From Bisbaumannia pacifica (lineage in GTDB: Bacteria > Pseudomonadota > Gammaproteobacteria > Pseudomonadales > Halomonadaceae): a stretch of DNA of 64,000 nucleotides. This document shows, in pieces, positions 35,367 through 45,091 of the stretch. Within the stretch, counting starts at the first letter, position 1. Each line of letters opens with the position of its first letter. The position numbers and the translations under genes were made by a program. The stretch spans positions 62,001-126,000 of the forward strand of contig NZ_BJUK01000001.1 of the NCBI RefSeq assembly GCF_007989625.1, in the 5' to 3' direction. The notes below the pieces were generated by a model. It saw nothing but the letters and a program-made list of their open reading frames with translations. It searched no databases and had not been told where the DNA came from.

Positions 35367-36836
35367 TCAGGTGCCGCAGAAGGTGCGGAAGACCCGCTCG
35401 GCGGGGGCCGCGGGCCGCGCATAGGCGTCGCGACCGGGCTGCGCGGCGAAGGGCTCGGCGAGTACCTGGCGCAGGGACTCGAAGGGGGCGAAGTCGTCGT
35501 CCTCCGCGGCGGCGATCGCCGCCGCCACCTGGTGGTTGCGGGGAATATACAGCGGGTTCACCGCCCTGATCCGCTCAGCGATGACGGAGGCGTCGACGCC
35601 CTCCCGGGTGAGACGCTCGCGCCAGCGGGGCAGCCAACGGCGCAGCGCCGCATCGTTCTCGAACAGTTCGAGCAGCGACGGGGCGTCCGCCTCGAGCGCC
35701 TCGGCAAGGTACCGGAAGCTCAGGGTGAAGTCGGCGCGGCCGGCGTGCAGCGCCTCGAGCAGGGCCTCGACCAGTTCCCGGTCGCCCTCCTCGTCGGTCA
35801 TCAGCCCCAGCTTGGCGCGGAATACCGCCAGCCACTCGGCCTCGTAGGCCGGCTCGAAGGCCTGGATCAGCTCGGTGGCCCGGGCGATGCCGCGCTCCTG
35901 GTCGGCGTCGATCAGCAGCAGCAGGGTCTCTGCCAGCCGCGCCAGGTTCCACTGGGCGATCCACGGCTGGTTGCGATAGGCGTAGCGGCCGCCATCGTCC
36001 ACCGAGCTGAACACCGTGCGCGGGTCATAGGCCTCCATAAAGGCACAGGGGCCGTAGTCGATGGTCTCGCCGGCGATGCTGCAGTTGTCGGTGTTCATCA
36101 CCCCGTGAATAAAGCCGAGGCCCATCCATTGGGCCACCAAACGGATCTGCCGGGCCTGGACCGCCGCCACCAGGGCCAGGTAGCGCTCGCCCTCCTCCTG
36201 CTCACGCAGGCTCGGATAGTGACGCTCGATCACCAGGTCGGCGAGGGTCTTCACCGCCTCCTGGTCGCCCCGGGCAGCGAAGTACTGGAAGGTCCCCACG
36301 CGGATATGGCTCGAGGCCACCCGGGTCAAGATGGCGCCGGGCTCGGGCAGGCCGCGAAACACCCGCTCGCCGCTGGTCACCGCAGCCAGGGCCCGGGTGG
36401 TGGGCACGCCGAGGCGGTGCATGGCCTCGCTCACCAGGTACTCCCGTAGCACCGGCCCAAGCGGCGAGCGGCCGTCGCCGCCCCGCGAAAAGGGCGTTCG
36501 CCCGGCGCCCTTGAGCTGGATATCCCTAAGTCGTCCCTCCCGGTCGGAGACCTCCCCCAGCAGTACCGCCCGGCCGTCGCCGAGGCGCGGATTGAAGCCA
36601 CCGAACTGGTGGCCGGCATAGGCCTGGGCGAGGGGTTCGGCGCCGGGTGGCACTTCATTACCGGAGAACCAGGCAGTGGCCTGAGCCTCGTCGAAGGCGG
36701 TCACATCGAAGCCCAGTTCCTCGGCCAGCGGGCGGTTGAAGGCAAACAGCCGCGGCGCCGCCACCGGGACGGGGGTGAAGGGCTCGTAGAAGTGCGCCGG
36801 CAGGCGGGCATAGCGCAGGGTGAAGTCGGGAAACAT
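35367..36836 (-). CDS. selO: SelO/YdiU-family protein AMPylase
   Basis: The 489-residue protein belongs to the SelO pseudokinase family, which transfers AMP from ATP to Ser/Thr/Tyr of proteins in the redox response. Recognisable stretches are AQAYAGHQFGGFNPRLGDGRA, DIQLKGAGRTPFSRGGDGRS and HGVMNTDNCSIAGETIDYGPC in parts, with the usual metal and catalytic residues. The C-terminus is FRTFCGT, with cysteine (TGC codon) where animal SelO has selenocysteine. It is close to LysR on one side but functionally unrelated to the nba operon. Confidence 0.93.
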   Translation of the reverse strand: MFPDFTLRYARLPAHFYEPFTPVPVAAPRLFAFNRPLAEELGFDVTAFDEAQATAWFSGNEVPPGAEPLAQAYAGHQFGGFNPRLGDGRAVLLGEVSDREGRLRDIQLKGAGRTPFSRGGDGRSPLGPVLREYLVSEAMHRLGVPTTRALAAVTSGERVFRGLPEPGAILTRVASSHIRVGTFQYFAARGDQEAVKTLADLVIERHYPSLREQEEGERYLALVAAVQARQIRLVAQWMGLGFIHGVMNTDNCSIAGETIDYGPCAFMEAYDPRTVFSSVDDGGRYAYRNQPWIAQWNLARLAETLLLLIDADQERGIARATELIQAFEPAYEAEWLAVFRAKLGLMTDEEGDRELVEALLEALHAGRADFTLSFRYLAEALEADAPSLLELFENDAALRRWLPRWRERLTREGVDASVIAERIRAVNPLYIPRNHQVAAAIAAAEDDDFAPFESLRQVLAEPFAAQPGRDAYARPAAPAERVFRTFCGT

Positions 36837-36921
36837 GGCGGGCTCCGCAATCGGACGATGGCGCTTACTCTACGGATGACCGCGAAGGCTGGCCACCATT
36901 CCCCGCCGCCCCCTCGATTCG

Positions 36922-37794
36922 TCAGCTCCCTTCGCTGCCTGGCGAGAGCTGCTCGCGGATCAGCTCGGCCAGGCGCCGGGCGGGCTCCGCGGGGCGGTGC
37001 GGCGGCCGATGCAGGGCCAGCTCCACGGCGGGCAGGGGCGGCAGGCCGCTGCTCGCCTCCAGCACCCGCAGCTCCGGCGTCAGCATGCTCCGGGTCACCA
37101 CCACGATGGCCAGGCCCGCCTGCACCACCGGCGTCAGGCCAGCCATGGACTGGCTGGTATAGGCGAGGCGCCAGTCGCGGCCGGCGGCGGCCAGTACCTG
37201 CTCGGCCACTTCGCGGAACAGGTCCGCCCCCGGCGAGTAGAGCGCCAGCGGCAGGGGGTCCAGCAGCGACGGCTGCCGCCGGCTGCCCACCGCCCAGGCC
37301 AGGGGCTCGCGGCGGATCACCTCGCCCCCCGGCGAATGGCGCTGGCGGGTCACCAGGGCCAGGTCCAGCTCGCCCTGGCGCACCCGCCCCACCAGGTCGG
37401 CGCTGGTGGCACAGACCACCTGCAGGCGCACCTCGGGATAGAGCTGATGGAAGTAGGCGAACACCGAGGTCAACAGGGACGCATAGTCCTCGGGAATCCC
37501 CAGCGTCAGTTCCCCCACCACCCGACGGGTGCGCATATCGGCCAGCGCCTCGTCGTTGAGGGCCAGCAGGCGGCGGGCATGGCCCAGCAGGCGCTGGCCC
37601 TCGGCGGTAAAGCGGATGCGCCGCCCCTCCCGCTCGTGGAGCGCCACGCCGAGGGCCTCCTCCAGGCGCCGCAACTGCATGCTGACGGTGGACTGGGTAT
37701 AGGCCAGGCGCCGGGCGGCGGCGGTCACGCTACCGGTATCGGCCACCGCCACCAGGGTGCGCAGCAGGCTCAGGTCGAGGGTCTCGGCACGCAT
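36922..37794 (-). CDS. LysR-family regulator, divergent from a DMT exporter
   Basis: The roughly 290-residue protein has a LysR helix-turn-helix (LDLSLLRTLVAVADTGSVTAAARRL, TQSTVSMQLRRLEEALG) and an effector domain starting GELTLGIPEDYASL. The ATG at 37794 fits the family N-terminus; an in-frame ATG at 37827 would add 11 residues. It is divergent from the DMT-family permease at 37901, about 106 bases apart, and so probably controls that exporter. Such LysR/DMT pairs often handle amino acid or metabolite efflux, but no ligand can be named. Confidence 0.87.
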   Translation of the reverse strand: MRAETLDLSLLRTLVAVADTGSVTAAARRLAYTQSTVSMQLRRLEEALGVALHEREGRRIRFTAEGQRLLGHARRLLALNDEALADMRTRRVVGELTLGIPEDYASLLTSVFAYFHQLYPEVRLQVVCATSADLVGRVRQGELDLALVTRQRHSPGGEVIRREPLAWAVGSRRQPSLLDPLPLALYSPGADLFREVAEQVLAAAGRDWRLAYTSQSMAGLTPVVQAGLAIVVVTRSMLTPELRVLEASSGLPPLPAVELALHRPPHRPAEPARRLAELIREQLSPGSEGS

Positions 37795-37900
37795 CGATAC
37801 ATCACCAGCATTGATGAATTGGATCAAAAAAGATCGATTTTATGATGAGTATGGAACGGATAGGCTGCCATCGTCATCATCCCCGGCAGGAACCCCGACC

Positions 37901-38782
37901 ATGCAGACAGCGACTCCCGCACGCCATCACTCAACCTGGCAGGGCCCCGCCGCCGCCGGCCTGGCGGTGCTGCTCTGGGCCCTGGTCCCGCTGCTGGCCG
38001 GCCTCGCCGAGACGCTGCCGCCGCTGCGCCTGGCCTGCCTGGCGCTGCTGGGGGGCGCCCTGGCCACCCTGCCGATGGCCCGGAGGCGGGCCCGGACGCC
38101 AACCCTCGACGGCGCGTCCTGGTGGCTGGTGCATCTCGGCATGCCGCTGCTGATCGTCGGCGCGGTGGGCGCCTGCTTCGCGGCGCTACGCCTGGCCCCG
38201 GTAGCCGAAGCGGCGCTGATCACCTACACCTGGCCGCTGCTCTTCCTGCTGGCCGGTGAGTGGCTGACCCGGCGACGCCTGCGCCCGGCGACCCTGGGCG
38301 GGAGCGCCCTGGCCTTCGCCGGCGCCGCCCTGCTGGTGGCCCCCGAGGCCCTGGCCGGCGGCCTCTCCGGGGCCTGGGGCGGCTATTTGCTGGCCCTGCT
38401 GACGGCGCTCTGCTGGGCGCTCTACTCCCTGGCCTGCGGCCATCCCGGGCTCGGCCTACGCCACCGCCTGCCCCGGCTGCTGCTGATCGCCAGCCTGCTC
38501 ACCGGCGCCGCCAGCCTGGCCCTCGAAGGACGGATCGCCCCGCCGGATCCCCGGGCCCTGCTGGCCGCCGCCGCCCTGGGCCTGGGCCCCTATGGCCTGG
38601 CCATGCTGGCCTGGGAGCATGCCCTCCAGGATCCCCGGGGCCGGCGCCTGGGCCACCTGGCCCATGGGGTGCCGGTACTGGCCACGCTCTTCCTGGTGAT
38701 GGCGGGCATGACCACGGCGGACTGGCGCCTGCCGCTGGCGGCGATGCTGGTGATGGCCGGCAGCCTCGCCGCCAACCGCTGA
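37901..38782 (+). CDS. DMT-superfamily (EamA) transporter
   Basis: The 293-residue membrane protein has about ten hydrophobic segments arranged as two EamA repeats, with a central basic loop (WLTRRRLRPATLGGSALAFAGAALL) typical of drug/metabolite exporters. The first repeat contains GPAAAGLAVLLWALVPLLAG and the second ALCWALYSLACGH. The ATG at 37901 has AGGAA nine bases upstream; the extension before it lacks hydrophobic or family features. It is divergent from a LysR gene. Substrate unknown; aromatic amino acid export is one possibility for this family. Confidence 0.85.
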   Translation: MQTATPARHHSTWQGPAAAGLAVLLWALVPLLAGLAETLPPLRLACLALLGGALATLPMARRRARTPTLDGASWWLVHLGMPLLIVGAVGACFAALRLAPVAEAALITYTWPLLFLLAGEWLTRRRLRPATLGGSALAFAGAALLVAPEALAGGLSGAWGGYLLALLTALCWALYSLACGHPGLGLRHRLPRLLLIASLLTGAASLALEGRIAPPDPRALLAAAALGLGPYGLAMLAWEHALQDPRGRRLGHLAHGVPVLATLFLVMAGMTTADWRLPLAAMLVMAGSLAANR

Positions 38783-39000
38783 ACGCGTTTCACGACACTG
38801 GGCGACATTCCCCTCCCAATCTCGACCGATTGGACATTTTACCGCGAGCTCAGTAGGGTATGGCCCCTCGGGATCACCAACAAGGCTCACAATCGATCCC
38901 ATGCGGCCCCATCCGCGGGCCCCTGGTCTTGCCTCACCGCAGACTGGATCACCGTACCTTCGACTGACCGTCGACGACGCCATCGAGAGAGAAGGAATCC

Positions 39001-39075
39001 ATGTCGCGCCACTATGCCGATGAGGGCCGGTGCATGCCGCGCCGCCCGCCACCCAGCCTCCCCTTCCCGGGGTAA
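39001..39075 (+). CDS. Possible 24-residue leader peptide
   Basis: A short ORF (begins MSRHYADEGRC, ends PFPG) starts at an ATG with AGAAGGA four to five bases upstream. It has no recognisable motif. It may be a translated leader for the symporter or chance; the ribosome site is the only positive evidence. Confidence 0.25.
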   Translation: MSRHYADEGRCMPRRPPPSLPFPG

Positions 39076-39167
39076 CGCCTTCTCCAGGGCGCCAACTGCC
39101 GTGCTCGCGCGCTAGGCCAGGTCCAAAAACTGCCTGCGCCGCGGTATCGCTCTGCCGATCGCCCTCC

Positions 39168-39193
39168 GAACCGGCCGTCCGAACCGGCCGTCC
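39168..39193 (+). repeat. 13-bp tandem repeat upstream of the symporter
   Basis: Two perfect head-to-tail copies of GAACCGGCCGTCC, followed by a degenerate third copy (GTACCCGGCCGTT). The function is unknown; it may be an operator array or slippage product. Confidence 0.7.
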
Positions 39194-39249
39194 GTACCCG
39201 GCCGTTGATGCCCGCCCGAGGCGTGCCCCGTCATGACATCACCGCGATA

Positions 39250-39274
39250 GGCGTGTCGATTCGCTCGACACGCC
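39250..39274 (+). other. Hairpin in the symporter leader
   Basis: A perfect 10-bp stem (GGCGTGTCGA / TCGACACGCC) with a 5-base loop ends 36 bases before the symporter start codon. It could block or stabilise the leader mRNA. No T-run follows, so it is not an ordinary terminator. Confidence 0.6.
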
Positions 39275-39310
39275 CCGATCGCCTCCGTTTCATCGACCGA
39301 GGGACTGCCC

Positions 39311-41014
39311 TTGAACAGCGAATCGCTTTATCAATTCTCGACCCCGACCGTAATCCTGCTGCTGCTGGCCTTCTATGGCGGCACCTACCTGCTGACCCTC
39401 GGCATCCGCAAGAAACACGAGGATGCCGATGCCTTTATGGTCTCCAATCACCGGGTCGGCTTCGGTATCGGCGCCGCCAGCATGACCGCCACCTGGATCT
39501 GGGCCGCCTCCTTCTACGCCGCCGCCACCTCCGGCTATACCTATGGCGTCTCGGGCCCCATCCACTACGGCCTGTGGGGCGCGCTGATGATCCTCTTCAT
39601 CTACCCCTTCGGCCGGCGCTTCCGTAAGCTCGCGCCCAATGCCCACACCCTGGGCGAGCTGATCCATGCTCGCCACGGCAGCTCCAGCCAGCTGATCCTG
39701 GCGCTCTCCAACGTGCTGGGCAGCGTGATCAGCCTGATGGTCAACTTCACCGCCGCCGGCGCCCTGGTCTCGGTGCTCTCGCCGCTCTCCTTCCAGGCCG
39801 GGGTGATCATCGCCGGCGTCGGCGTACTGCTCTATACCCTGTGGTCGGGCTTCCGCGCCTCGGTGCTGACCGACTTCGCCCAGCTGGTGGCACTGATGGC
39901 CATCGCCGTGGTGATCATTCCTGCGGTCTTCTTCGCCATGGGCGGGCCCACCGAGCTGGTCGCCGGCCTCGACAACCTGACGCCCGAGCAGGCCGACTTC
40001 TTCTCCATGGACGCCATCCTCAACCAGGGCGCACCCTTCTTCGTCGCCGTGCTGGCCTACGCCATCGGCAACCAGACCATCTCCCAGCGCCTGTTCGCGG
40101 TGAACGAGGAGCACATCAAGCCGACCTTCCTCACCGCCACCGTCGGCTACGGGGCCATCGTCATCGGCCTCGGCATGATCGGCCTGATGGCCCTGACCCT
40201 GGGCGTCGAGCCCATGAACGGCGACATGAACAACCTGATTCCACAGATGGTCTCCGGCTACCTGCCGCCGCTTTTTATCGCCCTGTTCTTTATCCTGGTG
40301 ATCGGCTCGCTCTCCTCCACCGCCGATTCCGACCTCTCGGCGCTGTCGGCGATCATGATGGCCGACGTCTACGGCAAGAACATCGCCCGCGGCCAGGCCG
40401 ACCCCAAGCGCATGCTGCTGGTGGGGCGCCTGACCATGATCCTCGCCACCATGGTGGGCATCGTCTTCGCCAGCTTCTCGCTGGATATCCTGGTGATGCT
40501 GGTCTTCGTCGGCGCACTGTGGGGCGCCATCGTCTTCCCGGTGATCGCCAGCTGTTTCTGGCGTCGGGTCACCAACCAGGCCTTCACCACCTCGGTGCTG
40601 GTGGCCATGGTGCTGTTCTGCGCGGCGCGTTTCGAGCTGCTCCCGCTGAGCGGCGCTAGCGGCCTCTTCTTCGAGCTGCTCGCCAGCATCGGCGGTGGCG
40701 TGATCATCGGCCTGATGGTGTTCGGCTTCCTCGGCCGCACCGCGGGCTTTGTCGCCGGCGCCCTGGCGCTGGTCGCCATGCTGCTCTTCGCCACCGGTTT
40801 CCTGCGCGACTACACGGTGCTGCTGGCCTCGCTGACCGCCTATGGCGCCAGCACCCTGGTCTGCGTGGTGATGAGCCTGCTGAGTCGTCAGCCGGACTTC
40901 GATTTCGCCACCATCCGCGAGCGGGTCGGCGACTACGAGGCCACCCATGACGCCTCGCCCGCCGAGGAAGACGACGCCCTCCCCGCCGCTACCCGCCTGG
41001 CCGGCCAGCGCTGA
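39311..41014 (+). CDS. Sodium:solute symporter (SSS family)
   Basis: The 567-residue protein has about 13 hydrophobic segments and SSS-family features: FMVSNHRVGFGIGAASMTATWIWA in the first part, LYTLWSGFRASVLTDFAQ in the middle, and the sodium-site region VIGSLSSTADSDLSALSAI. The SSTADSD pattern resembles urea/polyamine-type SSS members, but the substrate is not certain. The start is TTG with GAGGG upstream; no ATG nearby gives the full first helix. A 42-residue membrane protein follows directly and probably is a partner. Confidence 0.9.
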   Translation: MNSESLYQFSTPTVILLLLAFYGGTYLLTLGIRKKHEDADAFMVSNHRVGFGIGAASMTATWIWAASFYAAATSGYTYGVSGPIHYGLWGALMILFIYPFGRRFRKLAPNAHTLGELIHARHGSSSQLILALSNVLGSVISLMVNFTAAGALVSVLSPLSFQAGVIIAGVGVLLYTLWSGFRASVLTDFAQLVALMAIAVVIIPAVFFAMGGPTELVAGLDNLTPEQADFFSMDAILNQGAPFFVAVLAYAIGNQTISQRLFAVNEEHIKPTFLTATVGYGAIVIGLGMIGLMALTLGVEPMNGDMNNLIPQMVSGYLPPLFIALFFILVIGSLSSTADSDLSALSAIMMADVYGKNIARGQADPKRMLLVGRLTMILATMVGIVFASFSLDILVMLVFVGALWGAIVFPVIASCFWRRVTNQAFTTSVLVAMVLFCAARFELLPLSGASGLFFELLASIGGGVIIGLMVFGFLGRTAGFVAGALALVAMLLFATGFLRDYTVLLASLTAYGASTLVCVVMSLLSRQPDFDFATIRERVGDYEATHDASPAEEDDALPAATRLAGQR

Positions 41015-41069
41015 GCGATCCCATGATGTCGCGGTGCCACCTGTCGGCACCGCCCAGAGGAGAGAAACG

Positions 41070-41198
41070 ATGACCACACTCTTTGGCTTCTACGTATTGA
41101 TCTGGCCCGCCCTGACCCTGGGCGTGCTGATCCTGATCTGCCGCGCCGTGCTACGCGACCGCCGCGAGGCCCGCCGCGAGAAACGCGAGCTGGTCTGA
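41070..41198 (+). CDS. Small membrane partner of the symporter
   Basis: This 42-residue protein has one hydrophobic helix (FGFYVLIWPALTLGVLILI) followed by a very basic tail (RDRREARREKREL). The ATG has AGGAG eight bases upstream and lies 55 bases after the symporter stop. Small single-helix proteins of this design accompany some SSS and NSS transporters (for example MetS with MetP). The positive-inside tail puts the C-terminus in the cytoplasm. Confidence 0.75.
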   Translation: MTTLFGFYVLIWPALTLGVLILICRAVLRDRREARREKRELV

Positions 41199-41295
41199 TC
41201 ACCTCCCGCCGGCCCTGATCCTTCAGGGCCGATTCCGGCCAGTCTTTCCCGGCGCAGGGCGTACACTGAGAGCAGATTCCGCCGAGGTCTTCGCC

Positions 41296-42681
41296 ATGCT
41301 CGACCCCGCCCTCTGCCGCCAGGCCCGCCTGGCGCGGGACGCCCGCTTCGACGGCCGTTTCGTCACCGCGGTGCTGACCACCGGCATCTACTGCCGGCCG
41401 ATCTGCCCGGCCACCCCGCCCCGGGAAGCCAATGTGCGCTACTACCCGAGCGCCCTGGCCGCCGCCGAGGCGGGCTTTCGCCCCTGCCTGCGCTGTCGCC
41501 CGGACAGCGCCCCGGATTCCCCGGCCTGGCGCGGTACCGCCACGACCCTGGAGCGGGCCCTGCGGCTGATCGACGAGGGCGCCCTGGAGCACGACTCGCT
41601 GGGCGCGCTCTGCGCGCGGCTGGGCATCGGCGAGCGCTATTTGCGCCGGCTCTTCCAGGAGCATCTCGGTGTCTCTCCCAAGGCCTATGCGCAGCATCGC
41701 CAGTGCCTGTTCGCCAAGCAGCTGCTCCACCAGACCCGCCTACCGATCGCCCAGGTGGCCCATGCCAGCGGCTTTCGCAGCCTGCGCCGCTTCAACGATG
41801 CCTTCCGGGCGCGCATCGGCCTGGCGCCCCGGGAGCTGCGCCGTCGCGCCGGCGACGCCGAGGAGGCGCTGACCCTGACCCTGGCCTATCGGCCGCCCTA
41901 TGCCTGGCATGAACTGCGCGACTTCCTCGCCGGCCGCGCCATCGAGGGCCTGGAGTGGGGCGACGCCACGCACTATGGCCGCACCCTCGCCTGGGGCGAG
42001 GCCCGCGGTCACTTCACCGCCGAGCACCGCCCCGAGCGGTACGCCTTTCGGGTGCGCCTGGTGCTCGACGACCTGAGCGCCCTGGCCCCGGTGGTACGGC
42101 GCATCCGCCGGCTGCTCGACCTGGACGCCGACAGCGCCGGTATCGAGGCCCGGCTGCGGGAGGCCGCCCCGGGCCTGCCGCTGGTCGAGGGGCTGCGCCT
42201 GCCCGGCACCTGGGGCCCCTTCGAGGCCGGGGTGCGCGCCATCCTCGGCCAGCAGGTCTCGATCGTCGCGGCGCGGCGCCTGGTCACGGCCCTGGTGGCC
42301 ACCCTGGGCGAGCCGGCCGGGGACGGGAGGCGCCACTTCCCCACCCCGGCGGCCGTCGCCGCCGATACGCTGGCCTTCCTCGGCATGCCCGACGCCCGCC
42401 GTGCCACCCTGCGCCGCTTCGCGGCCTGCTATGCTGGCGGCGAGGCGGGGGACGAGCCCCTGGCGTGGACATCGCTCAAGGGCATCGGCCCCTGGACGGC
42501 CCGCTACGCGGCCCTGCGCGGCACCGGCCACCCGGATATCTGGCTGGAGGGCGACGCCGGGGTGCGCCGCGCCCTGCCAAGGCTAGACGGCGCCGACCCG
42601 ACCGCCGCCGCCCCCTGGCGCAGCTACCTGACCCTGCAACTCTGGCATCACGACCCACGGAGCCCAGCCCATGACCGCTAA
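41296..42681 (+). CDS. Ada N-terminal/AraC/AlkA fusion: alkylation response regulator-glycosylase
   Basis: The 461-residue protein combines three parts. Residues 1-75 form an Ada zinc-binding domain with Cys33, Cys37, Cys64 and Cys67, spaced as in E. coli Ada, so Cys33 is the likely methyl-phosphotriester acceptor. Residues about 85-185 form an AraC helix-turn-helix ([24 protein letters not shown]). Residues 190-460 are an AlkA-type 3-methyladenine glycosylase with helix-hairpin-helix [13 protein letters not shown] and the catalytic aspartate in [10 protein letters not shown]. The usual Ada C-terminal methyltransferase is missing and is supplied by the next, overlapping gene. Confidence 0.92.
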   Translation: MLDPALCRQARLARDARFDGRFVTAVLTTGIYCRPICPATPPREANVRYYPSALAAAEAGFRPCLRCRPDSAPDSPAWRGTATTLERALRLIDEGALEHDSLGALCARLGIGERYLRRLFQEHLGVSPKAYAQHRQCLFAKQLLHQTRLPIAQVAHASGFRSLRRFNDAFRARIGLAPRELRRRAGDAEEALTLTLAYRPPYAWHELRDFLAGRAIEGLEWGDATHYGRTLAWGEARGHFTAEHRPERYAFRVRLVLDDLSALAPVVRRIRRLLDLDADSAGIEARLREAAPGLPLVEGLRLPGTWGPFEAGVRAILGQQVSIVAARRLVTALVATLGEPAGDGRRHFPTPAAVAADTLAFLGMPDARRATLRRFAACYAGGEAGDEPLAWTSLKGIGPWTARYAALRGTGHPDIWLEGDAGVRRALPRLDGADPTAAAPWRSYLTLQLWHHDPRSPAHDR

Positions 42682-43177
42682 GGCCTCTCTCGCCACCGCC
42701 CTGGACTACTACCGTCCCCCCGCCGCCGATGCCCTGGGGCTGATCCGCATCCGCGCCGATGCCACCGGCATCACCGAGATCGGCTTCACCCTGGACGAGG
42801 ACGCCCCGCCCTGCCCCAATGAGCTGACCGAGCGGGCCAGGGCCCAGCTTGACGAGTACTTCGCCGGCACCCGCCGGGCCTTCGACCTGCCGCTGGCCCC
42901 CATCGGCACCGACTTCCAGCGCCGGGTCTGGGCGGCGCTGGCCACCATTCCCTTCGGCGAGACTCGCTGCTACGCGGAGATCGCCGAGCAGCTGCGCTGC
43001 AAGGGCGGCCAGCGCGCCGTGGGCGCCGCCAACGGTCGGAACCCCATCGCCATCGTGGTGCCCTGCCACCGGGTGATCGGCAGCGACGGCCGCCTCACCG
43101 GCTACGCCGGCGGCCTGGGTCGCAAGCAGTGGCTGCTGGCCCATGAGGCCGGTGAAGTGCCTTTCCTGCTCGAGTGA
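42671..43177 (+). CDS. ogt: Methylated-DNA-protein-cysteine methyltransferase
   Basis: The 168-residue protein repairs O6-methylguanine by transferring the methyl group to its own Cys132 in [10 protein letters not shown]. The DNA-binding helix-turn-helix segment [13 protein letters not shown] and the N-terminal domain are present, so it is full-length for Ogt. It overlaps the 3' end of the Ada-AlkA gene by 11 bases in another frame, showing co-translation; both act on alkylated DNA. Confidence 0.93.
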   Translation: MTAKASLATALDYYRPPAADALGLIRIRADATGITEIGFTLDEDAPPCPNELTERARAQLDEYFAGTRRAFDLPLAPIGTDFQRRVWAALATIPFGETRCYAEIAEQLRCKGGQRAVGAANGRNPIAIVVPCHRVIGSDGRLTGYAGGLGRKQWLLAHEAGEVPFLLE

Positions 43178-43182
43178 GCCGC

Positions 43183-44874
43183 CTAGAAGGCCTCCCACTC
43201 GGGTTCCCGGGTCGCCGCCGAGGAGGCGACACGGGGCAGGGAGGCGCTTGCCGCCCGAGGCGCCGCCGCGGCTAGCCTCGCCTCGGGGGCCACCGCCCCG
43301 TCCAGGTCGCCATCCCCCATGCGGAAGCCGCTGACCGCGGCGGTCAACAGCTCGGCCTCGGCGCCCAGCGACGAGGCGGCGGCCGCCGACTGCTCGACCA
43401 GGGCGGCATTCTGCTGAGTCACCCGGTCCATCTGGTTCACCGCGACGCTGACCTGCTCGACGGCCTGGGCCTGCTCTTCCGAGGCGGCATTGATATCGGT
43501 CATCAGCTCGGAGACCCGGCGCACGCTGGTCACCACCTGCTCCATGGCCTCACCGGCCTGCTTGACCAGGGTGCTGCCCTCCTTGACCAGGTCGCCATCG
43601 AGGGTAACCAGCGATTGGATCTCCTTGGCGGCCGCGGCGCAGCGCTGAGCCAGGTTACGCACTTCGCCGGCGACGACGGCAAAGCCGCGCCCTTGCTCAC
43701 CGGCCCGCGCGGCCTCCACCGAGGCATTGAGGGCGAGGATGTTGGTCTGGAAGGCGATGCCGTCGATGACCGAGATGATGCTGCCGATCTTGTCGGCACT
43801 CGCCTCGAGCTCCTGCATCTTGCCGGTGGCACCTTGGGTCAAGGCGCCGCCATTATCGGCCAGCTCCCGGGCGTGGCGTGCCAGCTCGTTGGCCTGGCGA
43901 GTGGTATCGGCATTCTGCTTCACCGTCGAGGCCACCTGCTCCATGCTGGCGGCGGTCTCCTGCAGGCTGGCGGCCTGCTCTTCGGTACGCTGGGACAGGT
44001 CATGGTTACCGGAAGCGACCTCGCCGGCGGCGGCGTGAATGGCCCGCGCGGACGACTGGATACGCGCCACCAGCGCACGCTGCTGGGCCTGGGTATCATC
44101 GAGCGCCTTGAGGGCGAGCCCCAGCTCGTCCTGCCTGCCGATCTCGATGGCATTGTTCAGGTTGCCGGCGGCAATGGCATGAAAGTAGTCGGTCATGCGC
44201 GCCAGGGGCCGGGCGATGGCACGAATCAACAGCCAGCCCCCCAGGCTGGCGATCACCAGGGCCAAAGCGAGCAGGGCCGCCGTCAGGTAACGCATCATGT
44301 CGGATGTCGACTGGGCCGCGGCATGCTCTTGTTGCGCCACCTCCCCCTGCAGGGCGATCAGTTCCTGCAGGGTCCGGTTGGCGGCCATGAAGGCAGGGCG
44401 CACCGCCTCGATCATGTGCGCCGTGGCGCGCTCGATCTCACCGGCCTCCATCATGGCGATGGTCGGCTCGACCCCCTCGCGCACGAAAGCCCCTCGCTGA
44501 TCGGCATAGCGCTGGGCCAGGGTGGCCTCACGGGGGGTCAGGTAGCTCGCCATATAGCTCTCCCAGACCCGCTCCATGGTGTCGAGGTTGTCTTGCACCC
44601 CTTCCAGGTAAGGCCGTCGGTTGGCACGAGCGGTGGCTGGGTCGGCGCTCCCCTCATGGGTCAGGCTGACCTGGTTGAGCTCGATGATGGCATCGCGCAT
44701 CAGCTCATCGATACGAGCCAGCTGCTGAACCGGAATCATGCGGTCCTCGTAGATGGTCTTGGTGGCCCGGTCCATGGCGGTCATGCCGCGGATGCCCAGG
44801 CCTCCGACGATGGCGATAGAGGCGATCAGCAAGCCGATCAATAACGTCAGGCGGGCTTTGATGGTGAGGTTCAT
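43183..44874 (-). CDS. Methyl-accepting chemotaxis protein
   Basis: The 563-residue receptor has an N-terminal helix (about 11-33), a periplasmic four-helix-bundle sensor (about 34-190), a second helix (about 190-212, [21 protein letters not shown]), a HAMP domain, and the cytoplasmic signalling domain with the hairpin tip [21 protein letters not shown]. It ends in EWEAF, close to the NWETF pentapeptide that tethers CheR and CheB. The ATG at 44874 is used since the first helix begins there. Nearby chemotaxis genes are absent. The ligand cannot be told. Confidence 0.93.
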   Translation of the reverse strand: MNLTIKARLTLLIGLLIASIAIVGGLGIRGMTAMDRATKTIYEDRMIPVQQLARIDELMRDAIIELNQVSLTHEGSADPATARANRRPYLEGVQDNLDTMERVWESYMASYLTPREATLAQRYADQRGAFVREGVEPTIAMMEAGEIERATAHMIEAVRPAFMAANRTLQELIALQGEVAQQEHAAAQSTSDMMRYLTAALLALALVIASLGGWLLIRAIARPLARMTDYFHAIAAGNLNNAIEIGRQDELGLALKALDDTQAQQRALVARIQSSARAIHAAAGEVASGNHDLSQRTEEQAASLQETAASMEQVASTVKQNADTTRQANELARHARELADNGGALTQGATGKMQELEASADKIGSIISVIDGIAFQTNILALNASVEAARAGEQGRGFAVVAGEVRNLAQRCAAAAKEIQSLVTLDGDLVKEGSTLVKQAGEAMEQVVTSVRRVSELMTDINAASEEQAQAVEQVSVAVNQMDRVTQQNAALVEQSAAAASSLGAEAELLTAAVSGFRMGDGDLDGAVAPEARLAAAAPRAASASLPRVASSAATREPEWEAF

Positions 44875-45091
44875 CCAGGGATTCCTTGGCGGGAGTGGGA
44901 GGGAGTCGGGCACATCGCCATGACGGTGGCGCTCCGGGCCGATTTTAATTATGCAAAACTTATACAAATAAATCATCCGCGTAAACAAATTCTTATCACC
45001 GCCGTGAACGAGGCCGTCGGCCCGCGGGCTAACTCCCGCCCTTCTGCTGTGGCACCATAAGTCACCCCGGCCCATCGCGAAGGAAGCGCCC

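Larger units (their letters stand above)
38783..39310 (+). other. 528-base interval with tandem repeats and leader elements
   Basis: No full gene is visible. It contains a possible 24-codon ORF (39001-39075) with a good ribosome site, a 13-bp tandem repeat GAACCGGCCGTCC (39168-39193, with a third imperfect copy), and a strong hairpin at 39250-39274. These lie ahead of the sodium/solute symporter and may form a long leader. Nothing in the first 200 bases was recognisable. Confidence 0.4.

Noticed and set aside
35367-36836. Possible selenocysteine in SelO
   Set aside because: The C-terminal codon in FCGT is TGC, an ordinary cysteine, so there is no in-frame UGA to recode.
39290-41077. Long leftward open frame opposite the sodium/solute symporter
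   Set aside because: The predicted product is repetitive, rich in His, Gln and Asp, with no hydrophobic core or motif. The rightward frame is a full SSS transporter.
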